From Erythrophleum ivorense (lineage: Eukaryota > Streptophyta > Magnoliopsida > Fabales > Fabaceae): 64,000 nt of DNA. The stretch is taken from the NCBI GenBank assembly GCA_026724425.1, contig JAIUCV010000019.1, positions 6,528,211 to 6,592,210 of the forward strand, read 5' to 3'. Below are positions 11,088-22,914 of this stretch, piece by piece (within the stretch, counting starts at the first letter, position 1; each line of letters opens with the position of its first letter). The notes beneath the pieces are model-generated. The model made no database searches. It was not told the DNA's origin and was given only the letters and a program-made list of their open reading frames with translations. Both the position numbers and the translations under genes were made by a program.

Positions 11088-11666
11088 ATGGTGTACACAA
11101 GGCCAGATATAGCACATGCTATTGGTACATTCAATAGATTTTTGTCAAACCCAAGTAGAGAGTATTGGAATATTGTGAAATGGATTATAAGGTATTTTTA
11201 TGGTACTTTTTGTATGAGGCTTTGTTTCAGAGGTGATAAACCTATCCTTGAGAGGTATATAAATTTAGATATGGCTAGAGATATTGATTCTAAAAAGTCT
11301 ACTTCAAGCTATTTAATTAAATTTGCAAGGGGAGTTGTGACTTGGCAATCTAAGTTGCAAAAGTGTGTAGCTTTGTCTACTACAGAGGCAGAGTTTATTG
11401 CCATTATTGAGGCATGCAAGGAATTGCTATGGGTGAAAAAATTCTTGCATGAGCTTGATTTTACTCAAGACAAATATTTGTTGTTTTGTGACAGTCAAAA
11501 TGTTATTCATCTTGGTAAGAATCTAACTTTCCACTCAAAGTCCAAACATATTGATGCGAGGTATCATTGGATATATAATGTTTTGGATGTTAAGTTGTTG
11601 GAGTTGGCAAAAACTCATACTAATAATAATGGTGTTGATATGATGACTAAGGTAGTACCAAGATGA
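11088..11666 (+). pseudogene. copia RNase H remnant
   Basis: The 192-codon open stretch starts MVYTRPDIAHAIG and contains ALSTTEAEFIAIIEACKE, LFCDSQNVIHLGKN and SKHIDARYHWI, the conserved blocks of copia RNase H. It ends GVDMMTKVVPR, as expected just before the 3' LTR. This is the best-preserved coding part of the element. Confidence 0.85.
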
Positions 11667-11721
11667 AAATTTGAAACTTGTTGTGAGATTGTTAGATTGG
11701 TGGTTATCTCCACATAGTTGT

Positions 11722-11733
11722 GAGAGAGGGATT
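11722..11733 (+). promoter_or_regulatory. polypurine tract of the copia element
   Basis: GAGAGAGGGA lies directly before the TGTGGGG start of the 3' LTR, the place of the plus-strand priming site. Confidence 0.6.
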
Positions 11734-12294
11734 TGTGGGGTGTGGGATCCCTTCCTATGTGGTGAAAGGCCTAAAATTAGAAGCCTATTATGTGTCTCAC
11801 TTAGTAAAGTGGAGAGGAGTTAGATTAGGGTAAGAGAGAGTGGTGATGTTCAAGTTAGAACAATAGCTTGTAAGAGAATAGAAGAGGAAAAACTATTTTT
11901 GCATATTCACAAGGTAGTCATTGTAAAATTTCATTTGCAAATTCATTAACCGTTGGATCGAGCTGAAATTTTGTCAATTGGTTTGATACATCTGTTTCTT
12001 CATTTTCAATGGTTCGATCATTGATTTGTTACCTAATATGAGAGATATTTAGTTCATACTGAACCTTTATTTTTGGGGCATTTTTCATCTTCTTTGATTC
12101 TCTATTGTAAGCTTGTTGCTTAGTTCTTTGGCTGGCTATTAGCACTGGTTTATACACTTGATTGAAAATCTTTTATACTCCTACTTTAATCATAGTAGAG
12201 TTGTTTCATTGGTTTAGACGACCTGTGATTTTTACTCCTACTCTGAAGGATTTTTAACGTTAAAATCTTGGCATCTCTTGATTTGTTTATGCTG
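11734..12294 (+). repeat. copia 3' LTR
   Basis: Starts TGTGGGGTGTGGG and is colinear with 7121-7675 but clearly diverged. The right edge, near 'atgctg', is approximate. Confidence 0.8.
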
Positions 12295-12399
12295 TTTAAT
12301 TTTTGCCATATATTTGTTTGATTGTTTTTTATGGATTCTTGCAAGTTGAGGGCATTTAATGCCATTGCATATTTGTTATTGTGATACTTTTCTTATCAA

Positions 12400-12867
12400 T
12401 TACTTGGGTGGAAACTACTGACAAATGCATTACCTACAATTTCTATGTTGTATCAAAACCACCTAAGGATTAATCCTTTTATGTTCTCTCTGTCATCAAG
12501 TTGAGGGGGATTATAATCATATATTCCTGAAGTGTGATTTTGCGTGTGCCATAGGGTTTGGATTACCTTTCAGCCTCTGCAAGCATCAAATCTCTCCTCA
12601 GGATATTCAACAATGGATTCATGTATGGCTCTCTCAACCTGAGGATATACCTCTATCCAAGCGGAAGTATTCTTGCAACTTCTTTTGGTCACTCTTTTTG
12701 TCATCTGGTACCTTCGCAATAAATTGGTGTTTGCATCTCTGCAACCAACTCCCATAATGGCAATTCAGATTATTCGTCGTTCCTGCTCTGTCCCCTTTGT
12801 TCCCGTCATTAGCTAGATAATCATTTTTCTCGTTCATCATTTATTTGAAAAAAAGAAAAAGAAAAAA
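12400..12867 (+). mobile_element. LINE 3' fragment with zf-RVT motif and A-rich tail
   Basis: The plus-strand translation reads FSLCHQVEGDYNHIFLKCDF, a zf-RVT zinc-finger signature, then QDIQQWIHVWLSQPED. The coding match fades near 12830 and is followed by an A-rich run (about 12847-12867, As broken by G) that resembles a decayed poly(A). The rest of the LINE is absent. It is independent of the LINE at 3120-4522. Confidence 0.6.
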
Positions 12868-13088
12868 TGAATAATAAAATATTATAACTTTAATAATGTA
12901 GATTTTCTCGCATCATATGCAATAAATATTGATAAACGAACTTGAGAAAAATGCTTCTCATTTGCTTGCATTGCTCCACCTCATTGATCTCATTATCTCA
13001 CTCCTCATTGAAATCCAACCAAAAATTGGCTCTGACCATTTGGTAGGGATAGTCTCAGCCCTCAGTCTCATTTGTGGTGTACATCTTT

Positions 13089-13330
13089 CACTACCAAGAA
13101 AAAAACATTTAGCAACGGTTTTCATCTTTATTTTTAACATTTTACGGCAGTTTAACTAACCCAAAATGAACCTTGTGGTGGTTCAAAAACTGTCACAACA
13201 ACAAGCTTCAGGAAACGTTCTTTTTTATTAGGGGGGGGGGGGGGTGTTATACACAACTTATGGTATAACTGCCACAAAACATTTAGCGGCAGTTTGCTGG
13301 CGACTTCAAAGCCATTGGTAAATGCTTGTA
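13089..13330 (+). mobile_element. CACTA transposon terminus with subterminal repeats
   Basis: CACTACCAAGAAAAAAACAT at 13089 resembles the plant CACTA end CACTACAAGAAAAAA. It is followed by short repeated motifs typical of subterminal regions: 'gcaacggtttt', 'acggcagttt', 'aactgccac', 'gcggcagttt'. No matching TAGTG end and no transposase were found nearby, so this may be a truncated or non-autonomous copy. Confidence 0.55.
13231..13244. repeat. homopolymer run of 14 G
   Basis: A single uninterrupted G14 in A+T-rich DNA inside the CACTA terminus. Its exact length may be an assembly or polymerase artefact. Confidence 0.8.
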
Positions 13331-13656
13331 TGAAGGAGGAAAATTGAGTTTTCCCACTAAAACGCCCCTAGTTGCTTTTAAAATTTTTTCTTTTAATTTA
13401 TTTTATATAAAATTTTTTTAGATAAGAACCGGGATATATATTAATGAAATTCTTTACAAAACTTCAAACCATTATTAAATTAAGACACCATGTGTTTGAA
13501 TATAAATACAAAACAACTTAAATAAGAAACCAATCCATACATGATGTAAATAAAATCTCAGTTCTTTAAATTAAAACACTGATAATAAGTTCAGCTACAC
13601 TGCATAATTTTGAGCCATCTACATATAGTTCCCAAAACTCAAACCTCATGTACAAT

Positions 13657-14362
13657 TCAACCTCTTGAACAATCAGGTGCATGACTTGAAAAAGACAGGA
13701 TGTAATTCAGATACCATTGCTTGCATGTTCTGGGCCTAACACTAGTGCCAAGGAATCTTGCAGTTAACGTTTGTTGCACCCCAATATCATAAATCTTTTC
13801 CTGCAAACAAAACGATTAAATGATTTATTTGACCCAAAATAAATGGAATAAAACATATCTTAAACATGTCACAATCATACTAAAAAAAAAAAGGGGACAT
13901 CAAATATCAAAGTAAATATGGTAATAGAAAATCCCCCATCATAGACAACTATAAGCAGACGCTAAAGGGTATAACAATGGTTGTCAACCCTTCTTTCATG
14001 ATTAGTTGATAACATGAAGAGCTAATTAAGGAGATAGTTTAGACTACCTTAATATCATGCACAGAAGGACAACGGATTTGAATCATCTCATTTGATACAA
14101 ATCCAACACCACCATCCATACTTCAGGAGGCTGCAGAGATCACATAATTTAACATTAATCATTCAGGTTAGAATACCACATACATAGTAACTAGTAACAT
14201 GCTCTATTGCCTTCTTCTCACTCACTGGAAAAACTTTTTAAAAGACGTGAGCAAAAGAAGTTACTGAGATACCAAGAAAGAGAAAATATTAATAGTGTAC
14301 CTCCATGTAACAAGCCGTAGAGGACAAGACAGATTCAAATAAGAAAGGTTGAGCAAGGCAAC
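13657..14362 (-). other. candidate spliced exons of an unidentified minus-strand transcript
   Basis: On the minus strand three segments are bounded by good splice signals. 14362-14301 ends at a GTACAC donor. 14130-14048 is preceded by TCTCTGCAG and followed by GTAGTC. 13800 onward is preceded by GTTTGCAG. Joining the last two gives a 72-codon frame from an ATG at about 14120 (MDGGVGFVSNEMIQIRCPSV at its start) to TGA at 13657. The first exon does not join in that frame. I recognise no family. It could be the 3' end of an otherwise lost gene, or a spliced non-coding 3' region of a transcript reading out of the mTERF gene on the same strand. Confidence 0.3.
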
Positions 14363-17189
14363 CTTCACAAAAGCAGAAATTTGCACCATAAAAACGTCTT
14401 TTCAAGTATTTAGCAACACCATGTGTTAAAACTATAAATTAAAACCTAGGACTGAAAAATAATAAAGTATTCTATATCATATCCAAAGGATATAAACTAA
14501 AAAACCTGTGTATCAAAACCAAAGCCTGGAATTTCAACAAGCACCCCCCGTTACAGCATGATATATGAAGGATATAAACAATTTTTGAAACAATCTAGAA
14601 AATTATACTCTTTTATTTGGGGAAAGTTTAGAAGAATACTCGGTGTAGCTAGCATGTTAGTATGAACTTTATACATATAATCGTCAATCTGTGGTAGAAG
14701 CTTAATTCACCAGTATGAATAAATTAAGTCACGCTTGAATCATAGCTGGATCATCTAGAAGCCAAGCTGGGCGATATAATCTCCAATGCTCTGCTGATAA
14801 ATATAGTTGGAAAAGGTTAATTATAGCATATGCTCACACACTGCCCAAGAATAAAAATCACATAAAAAAGTGGGCCAAACATTCGGATGCATCCCCTGTT
14901 CATAGAGAAAAGTTTGAGGCCAATGTTTATTGAGTAATCATCACCACTCAAAGTTCTAAAATTTTAAGAAAATAGATTATTGTAATCTTCCTCTTTCTTT
15001 ACACATACACCTAAATGCCACCAATCTAGTCTACTTTGAATGGCAATTTTTTCGAAAGGAGTAGATGCAAAATTGCATTCAACACATGGAGAAGTCACAA
15101 AATCAAGCTGCAAAATAAAAGAACTCTAAAAGAAGAAATTCTAATCAAGGAAACCAAAAGGAGAAGGCCCAGGTTAGTGCTGTAACTAAATAACAGCCTT
15201 TTGGTGACCAAAACCAGACTGTAGACATCCCTCAATCCAGCATAGATAATTGCATTATGCTTAGTGGTAAGTTTACCTACTACATGGATACAAATACAGA
15301 ATAAGAAGATAAATTATTTGGGTATCCGCCCCACTTTCCTTTAAGCTCAATTGATAAATAGCACAGAAGCAACACAATGAAAAAGAATTAGGAAACGCAT
15401 AATACTCAAAACTCATTTTTCCATCAGATTGGCACTTCTCTAGGGAAAGATTTTCAACTTCTGCCTGCAGATCAGAAACACACATAACCAAAGTCAAACC
15501 CTACCAAAAAATTGCAGGAGTCAATAATACATTTAAGTCTTCTAGGTGATAAATCAGATATATCTTCATGCATTCCCAGTATTCCATTCCAAAGAAAATT
15601 ACAAAATAAAGCAATTCAACTGTGAAGCGCCTCAGCTATTTGAACCAAAATAATATGAAAATCATTATTTCACCTTAATGTTTATAAAAAATACATTATG
15701 AACATTAAGTGTTAAATGAACACAAGGACACATGTATATAAGTTGTATCAAGCAACTCCACTTTCCTTGAGAACACAGCAATGAACCACACCCCTTTTTA
15801 TCTGCTTTGTCTATAGCTCAATAGGAGATGCTACTTGCCTGTGGAGTGCATCAGAATATAATGATGATTCATGTTAGTTATGTATTTCTGTTAAATTGAT
15901 GTAGAAAGACACAGAATTGGCATGTGCTTAATAACCATGCATATATCTCAAAATGATGTGTACAGTAAATTACATGCATGTTAAGAAATTAGAGAAGGCC
16001 TGTATGCAACCAATTAAAAAGATGAAGAAGGCATAAGCAAAGTGCACACTTACCTTTTGACGAATTGTGACCCAAAACAAAAAAAGGCAAGTGCCAGAAG
16101 CAGTAAAATACTAACACATAAATAAAAACAAGGTGCCAAAACACTGAAATAGTACCAAAACCAGTAAAACTAGCACAAAAATAAAAACCAGGTGCTAAAA
16201 CAAGAAAAATGCTGACACAAATTTAAAAAAAAAAAAGTGACAAAGATAACTTTGATGTTTAACTTTGTGCAACACACCAATAGGATCTGGCTTTAGACCG
16301 CCAAAGATAACCTAATTTTTAGACCAGATTACATATAAGATAATAACAAAGTTAATATTCCTCGTCTGAAATTTCAGCCTGAAAAATGAGAATATCATCG
16401 TTTGAGATGCATAATAAGGATGCATAACAAACAATGAAGTGGGTGGAGGTAATGATAGCATCCCAAACTTCTACACTAGCAATAGATTCACCACCATCCC
16501 ACTATACCAACACATGCTTGTTGGTTTGAAAATTAATAACAACTAGTAGTTGCATAGGTTGTAACAATAGGTATATTATATCAATTAGATGTGGGGTACA
16601 ATATATATCATGGAACCAAACAAAACCCATCTGAATAAAGGTAGATTCAAGAGCAAGAATAATAATCTAAAATCACTTAATATTATCAGATCAAGTGTTG
16701 GATTATTGATTTTGCTTCATCTCTATCTACCAAAGTTCAAATATCATTATTTGTTAAGTTATCAGCAAAAATGAAACACAGAGACACGCAAATAATCCTG
16801 GATCCCTGAATTGGAAATTAAGAGACCAATTGTTCCAAAACATTAACCAATAAACAAAGCAAAAGGATTTTAAAATTTCATGACACAGTTTTAAAATCAT
16901 AAATCAGAATTCTTATTAGGCAAAGGATGTTGTTCCCCGACGTCCTAACACAGCACTAAAATTGCAACACTGGATAGCGAGGGGAACATACTTCTCGGCT
17001 TCAATCAAGCATTGCCAAACACAATACACATACAATTTTGTGTAAGCACAATTACATTGGGATGTGAAGCCGTTTATTAATAAGAAAAGGCCATTTGTCT
17101 TGGATTATTAAGAATCCCTTTAAAAAAAGAAAAAATCAACAAAAACACAAACCCTTGTTAGAAGAAGGTCGAATAGAATATGTGCCCTA
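14363..17189. other. non-repetitive-looking sequence, no supported gene
   Basis: Base composition is less extreme than in the transposon deserts, and no transposon motif was recognised. A possible minus-strand exon begins after a TGATCTGCAG acceptor at about 15468, encoding AEVENLSLEKCQSDGKMSFE, but it has no clear partner. The sequence may be introns or an untranslated part of a decayed minus-strand gene. Confidence 0.35.
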
Positions 17190-17993
17190 AGAAATCCTAG
17201 TAGTGAAGGGTTCTATAATCGTAATGATATAGAAAACCTTATCATTAACCGTTCCAAGCAAGTTTACACTGCCCCCAGGGTTCAGAATTCCCATGTTGGC
17301 AATGGTAACAATCTGAAAATTAATCTCATACCTTGGGTTGAAGAAATCAAACTTAGCTTGTGGAATCTTAAACCTTTCAAGGCCTTGGGCCATGATGGTC
17401 TTTATCTAGTCGCTGGAAGAGGCGAATTTTTTGGTTGTCAAGTCTGTCCAATTGGTCTTTGAACTTAGAAAACTTGGGGATTCTTGGAATCACACTCTTT
17501 TTTGTTTAATTCCCAAAGTTGACAACCCAGAATCCATAACTCAATTTAGACCCATTGGCCTCTGCACTACCCTTTTACAAGATTGGCTCCAAAATCCTTG
17601 TAGACTGAAATACCTTAACAAAATGCTTAGTTTTGTCCCCCCGTAGAAAAGGTGTAGACAATGTGATTATGTCTCAAGAGACCCTCCATAAGATGACCGA
17701 GTCATCCAAAAGCTATTCTTGGAAAAAGCATATGGCAAATTGAATGGGAGCTTCATCAAACATACTTTAGAAGCCTTCCATTTTCCTAGCTACTGGTTGA
17801 CCTCATCATGAATTATTTCACCTCAACTAGCTACTCCATTCTCATTAATGGTGGCCAATTCGAAACTTTTTCTCCTTTCTCTGGCATTCGACAAGTGGAT
17901 CCAATTGGAACTTCCACTCTTTGTCCTTCCCTTCACCAGAAAATATTCTACAATATATCCTTCCTTGCTTTGTTTCCACTGACACCGTTATGA
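17190..17993 (+). mobile_element. LINE reverse-transcriptase fragment
   Basis: Plus-strand frames give LSLWNLKPFKALGHDGLY, then SWNHTLFCLIPKVDNPESIT and QFRPIGLC, then STSYSILINGGQFETFSPFS and GIRQVDPIGTS. These are consecutive blocks of plant L1-type RT (fingers and the GIRQGDPLSP block, here degenerate). The frame is broken by stops and frameshifts, and the catalytic YADD region is not visible. Both ends are truncated. Confidence 0.7.
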
Positions 17994-17995
17994 AG

Positions 17996-19370
17996 GCCTT
18001 CTTTGCAGGTTTGGGCTTATTTAAGTTAAGATCATTAAGAGCAAGCTGGTGAAAGGTTTTGTTAAGCATCATGTAGCAATATGTAATCATTCCTTTCTTG
18101 CATACATTCCAGAACAACCAGAGACAAAAGAGATTATATTTGTGAAATTTAATTGGTATTAATGGCAACTCCTTATTCTCAGGGGTTTCGCTTGCACACA
18201 ACCTTATCCAAGAGACATCACTCATCTCATTCCCCAAAACCTAATGCACAACTTATGGTAGGATATCAAAATTCAAATTTATACAAACCTAAGGGCATCT
18301 ACAGAGCATAAGATGCCACTGAAACAGTGCTAGGGAGAAAGCCTATAAGTTATAAATAATACAAGGTCAGCATGATCCACATATTGCTAACAATTCATAA
18401 TTAGGGAGAACACCAATGTCACCATCAATTGACAAGGCTGATGTGAGAGTGTGCACCTTTAAGATTGCCTGAAGAGGGAATAACTGAGATGAAGTTTGAC
18501 ATACCCAGACCATAAAAACCAAGAAAAAAAAAATCTACTCACTAAAAGAATACTAAGGAAAAGAGCCTATTAGTAATAATACAAGCTCAGCATGTTCCTT
18601 TCATTGCTGATAATTCATAATTAGACAGACTAATAATGGCAATGACAAGGTCAAAAACTATACTTGTTAGTCAGAACAATTTTATTTCCTTAATTCACTG
18701 TAGTTCAATGATCAAGTGCTTGATACAAGCCACATATAGTAATACTACAATTTATCTATTCTTTACTAAAACATAGTACTGTTTCATTCAAACACATTAA
18801 TATCCTCATGTGTCCAATTTTCAACACCACTAATAAAGATGAACAATAGCCATATATAGAAGCCCAGCAAATGATACTAAATAATGTTTGATAACTTCTG
18901 TTGCTAATTTAGCATATCTTATTCTTGAGAGATTTGAGACACTTAAATAGACTTAGAGTCTTATTATTTCAATGTATTCTATAAATATTTCTTACTCTGC
19001 GGTTTTTTCTCAATCATGGTGCAACATACATGGTGTGTGGAAGTTACAATGGTACAGTTAGCTTTTGTAGTTTCTTCTCCTTCCTTCTACTTCAAAATGT
19101 CTTCATCCTAGGAAAAAGAAAAAGTGACAGAAACGTCACATAGTATCACAGATGACCTTGTTAACTCGGGAATTAGGATCAAACTCAATGGATGGAGAAA
19201 TTTCAGTGCATAGAAAACCCTTGACAGTTTTGATTCGTCATATTCAAGCTAAATTAAAGCAAACAACAAGATAGAAATTAAAATGGTAATGCACTAAAAG
19301 AAATGTAGTGAGAAGGGACTTGCTTCATCTCAGTCCATATCCATAACTTCAAAACCTTTCCATTCTTCAT
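17996..19370. other. sequence 3' of the mTERF gene, nothing recognised
   Basis: Moderately A+T-rich, with no frame longer than noise except a 130-codon minus-strand frame at 17845-18237 that overlaps the LINE scrap and lacks any domain. It may hold the mTERF 3' untranslated region. Confidence 0.4.
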
Positions 19371-20853
19371 TCACCTAGCAAGATCCAGTTTAGCCTGATA
19401 CAGCTTCAATAGTTCACTAGCTTCCTTCTCACGACACAGGATAAACCTGTTCAAAAAGTCCCTTTCAGTGTAGAAAAATATTGGCAACAAGCTTTCCTTT
19501 TTCACCTGACCTTTTGACAACAAAACTTGAAAGACAGAACCCCTTGGAACAATTCGCTTATTCAAACTAAATGACAGAACTAGTGGACATCGGGCAATAG
19601 TGGAAGATTGACAGCCCAATTTGTTAACAAGAAACTTCATTATTGCATCAATCTTATCCTCCGATGCCTTCATACAAAATGGAGACTTTCTAAACGCTGC
19701 AAGAATATCATTGTCAGACCAGCCCCACTTCTTATAAACATCAGCCTTTTTTGACCATGTAGATTTGCTTAGTGATGACAATGCATAAACGGCCATTACA
19801 AATTGAAACCTCAAAGGATCAAACCCCATGTCCTTAAGTTCCTCCACAATCATCTTAAATCGACCAGGATTTTTAGTTAATGCCCTGGGAAACAATTGTA
19901 ACAATTTGATGACATTTGATTCAGGAACCCCTACTTCCCTTAATAATTTTATATTAGGCACGGCATGGGTCTTGATATCAAGAAGAATGCCCGAGAAATC
20001 TTTAAGAGCTTTAATGAACTTGTCATCAGATTGAAACAAATCTCGAAAGAAATCAAATGAAGGAATGAGCTGCTTGCTTAAGCTTCTCCTCATGATGTTA
20101 GGACAACTACATATGAGCTTAGGGATGTCTGAGCTCGAAACGCCTCTGTATATGAAAAACTTAATCTTCGGCAGAAAGGTTTTCTCAGGATCAAATCGAA
20201 GACACCACGGGAGTTCTCTTATGAAACGAAGAATCTGGATTTGTGAGAATCCTTGATTCTTCAGGAACTTGATGACCAAATCTGGTTTTTCTCGCGTTTC
20301 GAAGCTAACATGCTTAGAAGCTGAAGCAGCCTCTTGCGGTGAGAACCCACATGTGTCGATGAGATATGAGACTGTGAAAGAATGCCCATTTGATGCAATT
20401 GAATTACAGTGCCTCGCAGATAACCATCGGTGTTGAACACAAAGCTGTTGTTGAAACGTTGAGGGAGAGATGATGGGCTGTTTGATTTGATTTGATTTGA
20501 TTTTGTGGAATAATTTTTTTTTTTAAATAAAAAATAAAAAAATTTGTTTGATAATATATTTTTAATAAAATATTTTGTAAAATAAAAAAATAAAATTTTA
20601 TTTTTAAAAATAAAAAATTTAAAACACTTTTTAAGTGTTCTATAATTTTTATTTTACAGAATTAAATAAAAAATAAAAAATAATTATTTTTTAAAATAAT
20701 GATTCAAATAAATTTTTTAATTTTTTTGTTTTCAATAATTTATTTTTAAAAACATATATTTTAAAAATATTAAAGTAAAAACAATTTCAAATAGGCCTGA
20801 TGTTGCTAATATGCCTCCGAAAAAGGAGGGTTTTGCTGAGAAAACAAAACATG
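19371..20853 (-). pseudogene. mTERF-family organelle gene with its N terminus split by a MITE
   Basis: The minus-strand frame from 20474 to the TGA at 19371 encodes about 367 residues of a plant mTERF protein. These helical-repeat proteins bind nucleic acid in chloroplasts or mitochondria and act in organelle transcription and RNA metabolism. Family landmarks are SYLIDTCGFSPQEAAS, FETREKPDLVIKFLKNQGFS, a repeated pattern of about 35 residues (FLPKIKFFIYRGVSSSDI, NIKLLREVGVPESNVIKLL, IVEELKDMGFDP) and WGWSDNDILAAFRKSPFCM. No ATG opens this frame: at 20475 it runs into a 323-bp MITE. Beyond the MITE, 20802-20853 encodes MFCFLSKTLLF and, after a one-base shift in a T6 run, RRHISN, a typical mTERF start. 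With the MITE removed the protein would be about 385 residues, the usual family size. Within 19371-20474 I saw no internal stop. As sequenced it is probably disrupted unless initiation or splicing compensates. Confidence 0.85.
20475..20797. repeat. MITE inserted in the mTERF 5' coding region
   Basis: 323 bp, extremely A+T-rich, beginning GGGCTGTTTGATTTG and ending TTTCAAATAGGCC (ends pair 9 of 11). Flanked by direct TGAT (20471-20474 and 20798-20801). Removing the insert and one TGAT rejoins ISN to IISPST, in keeping with mTERF coding sequence. The short duplication and GGGCTGTTTGA-type ends suggest a PIF/Harbinger-like origin, though TGA(T) is not the usual TWA target. Confidence 0.75.
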
Positions 20854-22603
20854 GATTCCAGAAACTCGAACAAGGCAAGCACATGGGTCGCGGCGTACCA
20901 GTTTAAAACGAAGACATAACTTTCTTATTCTTAAAAATATTATTTTTTGGTTTAAAGAAATAGAATTGAATGGAGATTAACAGTCGGTGACAATTAGACT
21001 TAATCATGAGCATACAAAAGTTTATAAATTTTTTTGACTCCTGGCCAGGCCTGGTAAAATGGGCTGGGTCAGTGTCGTTCCATTTTATAAATTTTTTTAT
21101 ATTTTAATTTTTTTTAATTTTAAATATCATATATATATATAAAAGCATATTTTGATTTTAATTTTAATTTTTAAATAATTCACAAAAAATTACAAAAGGT
21201 TAAAATAACTTAAAATAAATATAAATATATATATATAAAAGATAATAAAATTTTTTAAAATAATAATTTTTTAAATAATATTACTATTAATAATATATTT
21301 TATTTAAATTATAATTTATTCTTAATAATATATTATACAATAAGTAAAAATAAAAATAAAAATCATATATATTATATAATTCTTTTTTACTTTTATATAT
21401 ATAGTTATAAATAAATATTCAAATAATATTATTTATTAATAATATATAAAAAATAATTATTATATGATTGGGTTAAAAAAAAAAGGCCAAGTCTATCTTT
21501 TTTTATATTTGAATTTTTTTAAAATGGGCTCAATTTTTTTTAGATTTTTTTTAAAGATTTATATTTATTTATTTTTATTAAACCTATTGGGTCAGGAAGG
21601 CTTCTCGGCCCATGATGAGGTCTAATGACAATAAGTTGTATCTTATATTATTAAAATATTTTGTTGCATAGGTTAATTAATACTTTTTATTTATTAAAAT
21701 TTTAAATATTTTTGTAATTTTAAATCAATTACATCTTAAAAGCTTATAATATTTGTAAATGTTGAAATAAAATTCAAATAAATTAAAAAAATTTAAAAGT
21801 TCATGTGTAATTTTTTCTCTTTTTTTATATAAAAATAAAATACAATGTAATTTTTTAATAATTTATTTATTATATTTTTTTTGAATAATTTTTTATAAAT
21901 GTTTTATTATAACTATGAAAAATGGAAACAATGAACAAATATATCCTACTCAACCTTGTGACGTAAAATGACGGAATTTTTTTTGTTGTCATCAAATAAC
22001 ACTCATTCGTTTGGAATGTGATATCATGGTGTTGTCTCAGTTCTATTCTATTATCATATAACAGCATATCAAAAGCTGTTATCCAATCTTAACATTTAAG
22101 ATATCGTGGTATGTGAGATGATAAGATCAAAATCATAGTTTACCAAAGGCCTCCCAGTTATAACTTAGATGGAAGGGTCTGGTCGATTAGTAAGAGATTT
22201 AAGTTCAAATTCTTATATATCAAGAAGAGTTAAATTTGACAAAAAAAATAAAAAGAATATTTAAATAGAAAATTTTGGAAATGTAATTTAAGAAAAAAAA
22301 AAGAAAAAATATTTCTTAAACTTAAGTTACGTAATAACCCACAATATTAAATCTTATTTAGGGAGCTAAAGTTTAGTAGTTAGAAATTTTAAAGAACATA
22401 CAGAAAAATGAATGAGAAAATTCGAAGAAATTAGAATAAGAATTTTAATTAAGTCTAAGAGATATAAAATAGGAAAGAACAAGCCTAAATCTTTAAAAAA
22501 AATTGCTGAAATAATTAAAATAATTAATTCAAATTACTTTAAATTGAGATAGGTCTATATGGAAAGAATTTAAATTAAAAACAAATGAGACTAGAAATAA
22601 TAG
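20854..22603. other. mTERF upstream region and very A+T-rich desert
   Basis: The first ~80 bp upstream of the presumed start would be 5' leader. From about 21060 to 21600 the sequence is almost pure A/T with ATATAT and TTATAA runs, bracketed by GC-rich words ('ggccaggcctgg', 'ggcttctcggccca'). No gene was recognised. Confidence 0.4.
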
Positions 22604-22702
22604 GATATAGTGGCTCAACTGGTTATGCTGTATGCTATTTATCTGATGGTCTTAGAGTTTAAATTTGGAGGCAGCACGGTCAACCGGGAGTGATAAAAGA
22701 GC
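22604..22702 (+). repeat. possible tRNA-derived SINE head
   Basis: TGGCTCAACTGGTTA followed about 35 bp later by AGAGTTTAAATTTGG resembles degenerate A and B boxes of a pol III promoter in plant SINEs. No tail or target duplication was identified, so this is tentative. Confidence 0.25.
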
Positions 22703-22914
22703 TAAAGTATAGGTCTGGCCTTGAGTCCAAATCCAAAATGTATGGGTTCTGGCCTCCTCGTGTTGTTCGTCCTCTTCTCCTTATCTATTAAATTCTCAAG
22801 GCCAAAGCTCTTCTTTCCCTCCCCATTTCAGCTATTCAAGTGGTTTGGTGGCTTTCTCCCCCACTTCTATGCCGCTATTCCTGTGACAAGTGAAGCAATA
22901 GCAATTTAGTTCGC

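Larger units (their letters stand above)
7121..12294 (+). mobile_element. degenerate full-length Ty1/copia retrotransposon
   Basis: Two diverged LTRs (7121-7675 and 11734-12294) flank gag, protease, integrase, reverse transcriptase and RNase H remnants in the copia order, integrase before RT. No primer-binding site of the TGGTATCAGAGC type follows the 5' LTR: the sequence enters gag coding about 20 bp later, so the PBS and gag N terminus appear deleted. Many in-frame stops and several frameshifts are present. LTR divergence and decay indicate an old insertion. No convincing target duplication was found; the base just outside the 3' LTR is uncertain. Confidence 0.85.

Noticed and set aside
17190..17205. 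CCTAGTAGTG as a CACTA right end
   Set aside because: No similarity to the terminus at 13089, and it sits at the edge of a LINE fragment.
19290..19312. AAAAGAAATGTAGTG as the right end of the CACTA element at 13089
   Set aside because: Its reverse complement does not match the left terminus beyond CACTAC, and no subterminal repeats precede it.
21040..21620. A+T-rich block bracketed by GC-rich words as a MITE
   Set aside because: The ends do not form a convincing inverted repeat and no target duplication was found.
22146..22215. Second tRNA-like SINE head
   Set aside because: Box A and B matches are too weak and no tail is present.
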